In this document: in pieces, positions 52,101 through 61,100 of the stretch | Numbering within the stretch: position 1 is the first letter of the stretch | Layout of the letters: each line of letters starts with the position of its first letter | Origin: Semisulcospira habei | Taxonomy: Eukaryota; Mollusca; Gastropoda; Semisulcospiridae | Assembly: GCA_036245525.1 (NCBI GenBank) | Contig: BTPG01000001.1 | Location: 174,466,402 to 174,530,401, forward strand | Length of the DNA stretch: 64,000 nt | Direction: 5' to 3' | The notes under the pieces: generated by a model | Database searches by the model: none | What the model was told of the DNA's origin: nothing | The model's input: the letters and a program-made list of their open reading frames with translations, nothing else | Position numbers and translations under genes: made by a program

Positions 52101-55100
52101 TAATCCCTTGCAGACCTAAAGACTCAATCTTGATGCTTGCCTCTGTCCGCAATGCAAAAACGCTAAATATTCGCATACTGTCACATTAGCAAGGTCCTTA
52201 TGCTCACTAGTAATAAAATACTTCTTAGTGTGTACATACGCTCGAAATTTCTTTACTATACACACACATAAACCAAGAATAGACAGCAACGAACGTGTAC
52301 ACGAATCGAATTGCCGTACTATTGAGATTGACGACACTGATGTCCGCTGGTGACAGTGACAACCTTAGAAAAGGACTAAATAAATAAACCTGCTGCCATT
52401 TTCCGTCATTATCCATGTTCTGATTAGAGTAGACTTTACTCAACAACACTCACGATTATAGAAAACACTGATGTCTACACAGTCAAAAGAAATATCCGCG
52501 CCGAGTCAGTCAACAGTCCAATACGTGGCACACAACAGGTCACCATTCACGACCGCAGACGCATCTGACGGGAATGAAGAAAGGCCCGCCCGCTTCCCCA
52601 GGAAGACCGGCAGGCAGGGCGCCCCCCTCAATGAGGCCGGCCCACAAAGACTTCCGTCTCCCGGTCCCACTACCACTGGCAGACCTGGCAAGCCGCACGA
52701 TGCTAGGAGCTCCTTGCGGCCAACGGCCATACCACGTTGAATACTCCGGTTCTCGTCTGATCACCCAAGGTAAGCAACACCGGGCTCGGTGAGTACTTGG
52801 ATGGATGACTGCCGGGGTACTTAAGTGCACGCTCCTCTGCCTCTAGGGACCGTGGTGTGCAGCGCAACGGCCGACGCAGCCCCCGACCCTCCTCACCCTC
52901 CGTTCGCTCGGCCACCTCTCACGCCTCGAGGCCATGCAGCTGCAACAAGGTGCCTCCCGCGAGGCCGACTTCTGAATCTCCGACCATAGGTGGCCCTCGG
53001 GTCTCGCCGTCGCCTCCAGCCAGGATTGGTACGCAGGGTATTCCCAGGCTTTCTCCTGTCCCCTACCTGCAGGGGATCCGCCTGTGCAAGTACAGGCAGG
53101 CAGCTCCAGGCTGTCGTGGCGTAGCATGCTCCCCGGCTTGGACAAGACTGCGTCCCTTTTATGCAACACCTTGGCAGGCTCGGGATTCTTGGAGCTCGTG
53201 ACACAGCGTTCGTCCGTCGCGTCTAGGATGCCTCACTCCCGCCTGTCTCGCCGCCTTAGGTGACCTCCTCGCCTGTGCGGTGGCAGCTACCGGGCAGCGT
53301 ATCACTCCTCCGTCATCGCCATGGCCGGCGCATCGCACTGGGACCTAATGCGTCGGGATGCTGTGCTCCTAGCCTGTCATGGCCTGCCCCCCGAGGTGAA
53401 GATGCTGTTCCGTAGCGCCCCCCCTTGGCGGCTCCCTCCTCTAAGGCCCCTCCTGGCAGGCGGTTAAGGACGCGGTTAAGGACCTCCGACCCAGCAGCGC
53501 CACTCCCTCCCGCTTCCGGCGGCCCGCACGCCCGTGGGCTGCGCTCTGCGGATTGTCAGACCTTCCGCTCGCCGATAACAGGAAAGGGAAGGAGAAGAGA
53601 GGAACCGCTGCGGCACTCACCCCTGTGGACCAGACAGAATCCCGCCTCAGTAGCTCAAGGCCGACGCTCTTCGCGGCAAGGTTGCCGCTCTACTACAGAA
53701 GGCCACTGCGAAGGTGGTCACGCAGCTCGTCTCCCTAGCATTCTACAGCCGCCTCTTCCTGATCCCCAAGCCTGGCGGCAAGGGGCACCCCATCATCGAC
53801 CTCTCGGCGCTGAATGAGTACATCGCGGCCCAGTAGTTCCGCATGGAGACAGCCCATGGCGGTCGTGCAGCCCATGGATTTCGCTGCCAGTCTGGACCTG
53901 TCGGGCGTGTCTCTACTCGTCCCCATGCATCCCACTCCCGATATTACCTGTGCTTCGCCTTCGACGGTGTGGTCTACCAGTTCGGGCGCTACCATTCGGC
54001 CTCAACCTCCGCCCGTGGGTGTGCACTCGCATCGGGGACCCCCGTCATAGCCAACGCCAGACAGTCATCCTCAAGTCCGACCTCTAACTACTTGGACGAC
54101 CTCCTCCTGCGGAACTAGTCAGAGGTCACTTTAGGGACGGACAGAGATGCGCGGCTCGTGTTGCTGACTCGGCTCGGCTCCCTAGTCACTTCGGACAAGT
54201 CGGACCTCACGCCCTCCCGCCAGTTGTGCATCTCGGCTTGGTGCTTCTGACCGACCTCGACCGAGTGGGACTTCCGGTGCCCCGGATCTGGACGTTGGCC
54301 TTCTTAGCCTGGCAGGTGTCCCAAGAGGAAGCGCTCCCCACCAGAGTATGGCTCCAGCTCCTCGGCCTTCTTCTTCTTCTTCTCGAACGCCGTCACACTT
54401 CGAGTTTGGCTCTCAAAATGAAATCTGTGGTCTTCTGTAGTGCCTCCACAGTTGGCGGGCTTTGGCCATATCTCCTCCCTCAGCGGTTGGTAGTTCCCAC
54501 AGTCCTGGAGAATGCTCCTCAGCCTGATAAGTGCGGCGGCTCCAGTTGCTTCTGCTTTTCCACTAGCGGCCGTCCTCCGGCGATCTCGCTACCCCGGTGC
54601 CAGTTGTCCCGAGGCTCCTACCTCTTCTGCTCTGCTGGGCGGACCACACGTGGCTCGCGTCGGGAGTACCCCTCACATCACGGCCCCCTCTCTCCACCCC
54701 CCCCCCCCCCGGCCCCCCAGCTGTCTCTCTGCGTGGATGCAAGTCTCACCGGATGGGGCACACACCTTCTACCAATGTTCCTCACGGCACCCGGCCACTG
54801 GCCACCGGGCCTCGCAGACAAGAACATCAACTGGTTGGAGCTGAATGCGGTTTGGCGAGCCCTCATCGTGTGGGATATACGTCTCCGACACCAGGATCTC
54901 CCCGTCCTCTCGGACAACTCCAAGGTGGTCTCCTACAGCCAGAAGCAGGGCGGGACGCGCTCCCCCTCCCAATGCATCCTCCTGTATCAGATCCTCCGGT
55001 AGTGCGAAGACCGCGGCGTCTCTCTCTGAGCATGACACATCCTGGGCCACCTGAACGTCTTAGCCAACTACCTCTCTCGGCCAGCTCCTCTTCACAGAGT

Positions 55101-58100
55101 GGACTCTGTGGCCGGATATCTTTCGGATGATCTGCACTCAGCGGGAGACTCCCATGGTCGACCTCTTCGCCACGAGGTGAAATCGTCAACTTCCCCTCTT
55201 GTCTCCCCCATCCCGGACCCCCTCGCCTGGGCAGTTGACATGCTCTCCATCTCTGGGGATGGCCTCGGCGCTTTCGTGTTATCCTTCGACAGTGCTAGTC
55301 CCCAAGGTCCTGTGCAACTCAGGGGATGCATCGCGGTCGTGTTTCTGGTGGCCCCGTTCTCCTGGACCAAGTCTTGGACCACCAACCTTCTGAGTTTCGC
55401 CATGGGTTCCCCCCCCCCCCCCCCTACTGCTGCCCACCCCACGCACAATGCTCAGGGTACCCCGCCAGAGGCTGTTCCACCCATGCCCAGAGCGGCTTCT
55501 CCTACACGCCTGGAGATTGTGCGGCATGCCCTCACCTCTAGTGTTTTCTCTAGTACAGCGGTGGAGGCTATCGCTACAGCCCGCAGACCCTTGACCAGGC
55601 GCGTCTACGAGGGAACGTGGCGAGTCCTACGGTTCTGCTGCACTGTCCAGCGCCTCTCCCCCACCGATCTGACTACCCCACAGCTCGCTGAGTTCTTCCT
55701 TTGGCTCTTTGGCGAGCAGTCATTAGCCCCCATCACCATCAGGGGTTACCTGGCCATGATAGCTGACACTTATTGCCACCTGGGCCGCCTGGACCCCAGT
55801 TCCTGCAAGGACCTCGCAGACCTCTTGGCCCACTTTGACCTCCAGCGGCCAGTCCCCCGCTCGCTGATCCCACGCAAGGACCTACCCTGGGTGCTTACGT
55901 GGCTGAATTCGGACCAATTCGAACCACTCCCCCTGGCCCGGTTTGCGGACGTAATTCGGAAGACCTGCTTCCTGATGGCCATTGCCATGGCTGCCCGAGT
56001 ATGCGAGCTTCTCGCGCTCGCCGCGTGCCCTGACTTCCCGCAGTTCAGGACGGATGGCTCTGTGCAACTCCTCACCGACCCTTCCTTCCTCGCTAAGACT
56101 AGGTCTTCCTTGACGGCGCCCCAGGTGATCACCATTCAGTCGCTGACAGGGTTGAAGCTTCCCCGGGAGACCAGGCAGCAAGATCCGGTGTGTGCCCTGC
56201 ACAAATAACTGCGCCGATCCAAGCCCGTCTGGAGGGGACGGTCCCACCTCTTTCTGCCGTTGTCCCCAGGCAGAACAGACATCTCGGCCCAGACGTTATC
56301 CTGCTGGTTAGGCTGGGTCATCCGGTCCGCCTACAGGACCTCTCCCCGGAGGAAGCTAAGAGGCTAAGGATCCGCGCACCCAAGGTTAGTGCCATGGCCA
56401 CGAGCGTCGCCTTTGACTGCAACTGTGCCATCAGAGACCTCGTGGCGGCTGTGTGCTGGTGGGCGGAATCAACCTTCGCCCGGTTCTACCTCAGGGACCT
56501 GGCCGGCCAGCGAGAGACCTGGCCCTGGTACATCGCCATGGCGCAATACTCCCTCCCGGCGCCGGAGGCAAGCTTAGTTGAAATTGTCAGGAGTTTGTCC
56601 TGGGGAGGGCGGGTCTGGCTAAGCCCTTTTACAGGAGGTAATACTGTGGGCGGCACCCTCCTCCTCTTCGCTATTGTTTCTAATAGTAATGTCATAGGGA
56701 ATGTATTTTGAGAAAACAAATGAATTTTTCTCTAAAATGTATTTTTTCAAAAAATACTTACTGATGACATTACTCGGAGGACCCTCCCACCTGCCCCGCT
56801 TGCCGCCAGTAAGCTAAGTATTTCCGACTGGCGTGCCACCACGTGGCACGTGACCAGATGGGCAGGGACGGGAAGCTACTCAGGGTCCCTGGTTACGGCC
56901 CCCCTAGAGTTGCCTCCCTGGTTGTGTAGGAACACAACAGGTTCTAAGGCTGAAATTGGGTAAGCTAGGCATATCTTCCTAATAGTAATGTCATCTGTAA
57001 GTATTTTTCGAAAAAATACATTTTAGACAAAAATTCTTATTTCAGTTAGTAGTGTCAATCTGGGAAGGTTTATGTCCCAAAATAGCAAAATTGACCACTT
57101 CAGCACCAATGATGGTAATCAGAAGGACTCTGGTAAAGTTTTGTTTTGGACTGGGTACATACATTATATTGAGCAACATTTTGCTTGATACAGTGCCGAT
57201 AAACAGACAGAATGTGATTACTTGACCTGATTAAAATGTCCTCATCTTACGACTTGGACATTTTGATTCGGGTCTCGTAATCACATCTGCCTGTTATTGC
57301 ACTATATCAAGCAAAATGTTGCTCAACATAATATAATAGATACCTGCTAAAGCTGCCATGGCGCTGAAGGCACAACTAGAGTATGCCTGCTGGCTGGTGA
57401 TTCTGGATCTTACAGTTGAAGGCTTTAAGGTCCAAATCACAGACTAGACCAGCGCATATTAAGCCACATAAATTTATTGACACAATTTCAGGCTGTAGCT
57501 TTTTTACTGTGACATTAACTGACAAACAAACAGTATCTTAGTGTCTCAGAAACTTTTGTCCACTTCAATTAACTCTCTTAACCCCATGGCTGCATTTCTA
57601 AACTTTTGGAAGCATTGTCTGACTATGTACCAGTTGTAGGAGATGGATTGATCATGATAATTCAAGGATAGTGCCAGACTGGTACCTGCCATCGCTGAAG
57701 ACCAACTCCCAGAGGGCCAGTGTGGCTTCAGAGCAAACAGGAGCACCACCGATATGGTCTTTGTGCTGAGACAGCTACAGGAGAAGTGCCGCGAACAGAA
57801 CAAAGGGCTGTACGTAACATTTGTCGACCTAACAAAAGCGTTCGACACTGTGAGCAGGCAAGGCATGTGGCAGATCCTGGAGCGGCTTGGCTGTCCCCCA
57901 AAGTTCCTCAACATGATTGTCCAGCTACACGAGGACCAGCAAGGCCAGGTCAGACTCAACAATGACCTCTCAGAACCATTCCCTATTCTCAACGGCGTAA
58001 AGCAGGGCTGCGTGCTGGCACCGACCCTCTTCACCATCTTTTTTAGCATGATGTTGAAGCAGGCCACAGTGGACCTCGATGATGACGATGCAGTGTACAT

Positions 58101-61100
58101 CAGGTACCGTCTCGATGGCAGCCTGTTCAACCTCAGACGACTGCAGGCCCACACGAAAACCCTAGACCAACTGATTCGTGAGCTGCTTTTTGCTGATGAT
58201 GCTGCCCTCGTTGCACACACAGAGAGAGCCCTGCAGCGCATCACGTCTTGCTTTGCAGATGCTGCCCAGCTCTTTGGACTCGAGGTCAGTCTGAAAAAGA
58301 CAGAGGTCCTCCATCAGCCGGCACCCAAGACAGTGTATCGCCCTCCTCACATCACCATTGGCGAGTCTGAACTAAAGTCAGTGCACCAGTTTACTTACCT
58401 TGGCTGCATTATCACGTCGGACGCCAAGCTGGACAAGGAGCTTGACAGCAGGCTGGCAAAAGCGAACAGCGCTTTCGGGCGACTTTTCAAGCGGGTGTGG
58501 CACAATCAACAGCTGAAAACAGGCACCAAGATCAGCGTGTACAGAGCTGTGGTCCTCACCACCCTGCTGTATGGTTCTGAGTCCTGGGCCCTCTACCGCA
58601 GCCAACTACGACTCCTCGAACGCTTCCACCAGCGCTGCCTGCGTACCATCCTGGGCATTCACTGGAGTGACTATGTCACCAATGTCGAGGTCCTTTAACA
58701 GGCTGAAACTGTGAGCATCGAGGCTTTGCTGCTGCGGACACAGCTCCGCTGGGCGGGGCACGTCTCCAGGATGGAGGATCATCGCCTACCAAAGATCACC
58801 CTGTTCGGCGAGCTTGCTACTGGACACCGTGACAGAGGGGCACCAAAGAAGAGATACAAAGACTGTCTCAAGAAGTCACTTAGTGCCTGCCAAATCGACC
58901 ACCACCAGTGGTCTTCGCTTGCTGCGGACCGTGACACCTGGCGCTCCACCATTTACAAGGCAGCTGTCTCCTTTGAGGACTCTCACAGAGCTAGCCTTAA
59001 GGACAAGCGGCTCAGGAGAAAAAACAGAGATGCCGCAGCTCAGAACCCTGGCCATACCTTCCCCTGCAGCCACTGCGGTCGAACCTGCCTGTCTCGGATT
59101 GGACTCCGCAGCCACGAACAAGCCTGCAGACGTCGTGGGCAACTCCTATAAAATCTTCGTTCGCGAAGTCAAGCCAAGGAGTGCCAGACGAGCTTGGCGC
59201 CAAGCTCATCTGGCACTACCCTTGAATTATCATGATCAATCCATCTCCAGCTGCAGGGTCCTGGGGCTAAATGGGTTAATTGACAGAGTGCGTTGTATTT
59301 TGCTTTTGTACTTTTTGTAAATTGCATTTTTGTAATTAGTTATTTTTGTACATTAGTTTTTGTTAAGCGCCTAGAGCTCTAATCTGAGGTTAGGCGCTAT
59401 ACAAGTACTCGTTATTAAATGGAATTTTACAACGGCAACATTACCTTTAGTGCAGAAGCAACTTTCTTCCATTCTGGTGTCAATGCCTGACAGTGGCCAC
59501 ACCTGTCACAAACCAATGATAGTGGTGAGTTTATATTTGTAACTTCAGTTTCGCCGCACTGCAAGCAGTGCTATGCTTTTGCGCTGATGGCTAGGATTCA
59601 AATGGTTGGTTGGTTGGTTGTATATTGCTTAACGTCCTGACAGCAACAAGACTTTCTCAGGACGTGCCTGCACTGCTCGTGAAAAAAAAACTAAACAGAA
59701 TATTGAATGCATGTCGCCAGCCGGTCTAATACGCTAAATAAACCTAAGACCATTTAGCAACACACATCCAATATCAAGAGCTACAGGCTAACCAATTTCG
59801 CTTTTCACTTAGATGAAATTGGTAAGCTATGCATGCGTTCCTATTAGTTATGCCATCAGTAAGAGTTTTGAGAAAACAAAGGAAAATACAGGTGAATGGA
59901 CCAAGCGTAGACAGAAACACATAGAGGGGAAAACCCACCCTGTGGGGCTGACCAGGGTGACCCTGGGAACTAAAAAGAAGACCCGGGTGGGGGAGGATTC
60001 AAATGACTCACTTGGACTGTGCACACATTTATGTAGGCCAGCCAATGGTTTAAACATGAAAAGATAGTATAGTGATTGCACAATGAATTATAAAGCATAT
60101 ATATTATACATGCCAAATGCACCTATTTGTTGGAAATGGGTCAGTCTAAACAAACTTTATTCAGCCAAACTGCTGAACACATTTCTGACCACAAACGCGA
60201 ATTTCTCATTTGCACGAGCTTTTTCCCCTTGCCCGCAAACGAAAAAACTTTGTTCGCCACATGTACTTTCATTTTTACTACCTTACAAGCAGAGTTAGCT
60301 ATCCTAGCGGAAGTTTAGGGAAAGAGACAACTCTAGTCTCCTTTCCTTTGCAGTCAGTGTGTGTGTGAGCAAGTAAAGGTAGTAAAAAATCAGAGAATTT
60401 GTTCACGGCAAAAGAATTGGCTGGTGAGATAATGATGGGCGCAGATAGTGAAGATGAAGCAGAGGACGAGAGTGACAAAAACGTACAGTTATCAGAGTTC
60501 GAAATAACAGAGGGCCCGGGGCAGAAAGCCCCTTACTTTGGCCTTGGGCACTGCCGCACTCTACTTTCATGTCCATGGTGCCCAACATGCCACCTTCTTT
60601 TCAGACCTACTTTGTCTCAAAGCAGCAGTAGGCGGTACTCAGCACATCAGTGCGGTCCCGACACAGGTCATGAACTTTTCACCAAACACACGTGGCTGGC
60701 TATTTTTAGCACGGTATGCATTGCATCAACCTCTCTTTGCTGCATAGCGGTCTAGCGCGATATGTTTACTCTGCTGTTTGCAGCTCGCTATTCTTCTTTT
60801 AGCTAAAGCTGTCTCCTCCTGCGAAGGAAAGTTCTTATGTTTCACTATCTTGCCCATAATACTAATGGTTCATGAGCCCCTTACTTTCCTGTGGGGCCCC
60901 CTACTTTTACTAACAGGGGGCCCAAAGGGCCCCGTACTTTTGAAAAGTATTTTGAACCTTGTTTATTCTACAGACTTTTTCCTTGAACTTGTGAGATTGA
61001 TTTCATCGCTGATAGATAGAACTGGTCATTGTCTGCCACTAGCGGACAATGACCAGTTCTATTCATCAGCGACTACAAGTAGTGGGACTCATGACAGAAC

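Larger units (their letters stand above)
52470..57045 (+). mobile_element. Decayed DIRS-type (tyrosine-recombinase) retroelement
   Basis: In order on the plus strand: gag-like remnant (about 53339), reverse transcriptase (53741-54118), RNase H-like region (54718-55270), tyrosine recombinase (55488-56580), then repeated and inverted terminal sequences (56683-57042). This order and the absence of an integrase or LTR-flanked layout indicate the DIRS group. Multiple frameshifts and stops make it a pseudo-element. GC content is well above the surrounding intron. The 5' limit is a guess: the GC-rich sequence begins about 52490. It occupies PDIA6 intron 3, opposite in strand to the gene. Confidence 0.82.
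57578..59279. mobile_element. Family B MITE (B16) interrupted by a LINE
   Basis: The left part 57578-57679 starts TTAACCCCATGGCTGCATTT and ends in the left hairpin arm. The right part 59180-59279 holds the remaining loop and arm and ends GGGGCTAAATGGGTTAA. Together they make a complete family B element. Confidence 0.9.

Noticed and set aside
52471..52740. Frame of 89 codons beginning MSTQSKEIS
   Set aside because: It ends in the 5S-like segment and shows no similarity to a known product; it may be part of the decayed DIRS element but cannot be supported as a gene.
60399..60755. 118-codon frame with acidic N-terminus as a PDIA6-independent gene
   Set aside because: No domain, no splice partners and it lies in a PDIA6 intron; kept only as a remark in the intron entry.
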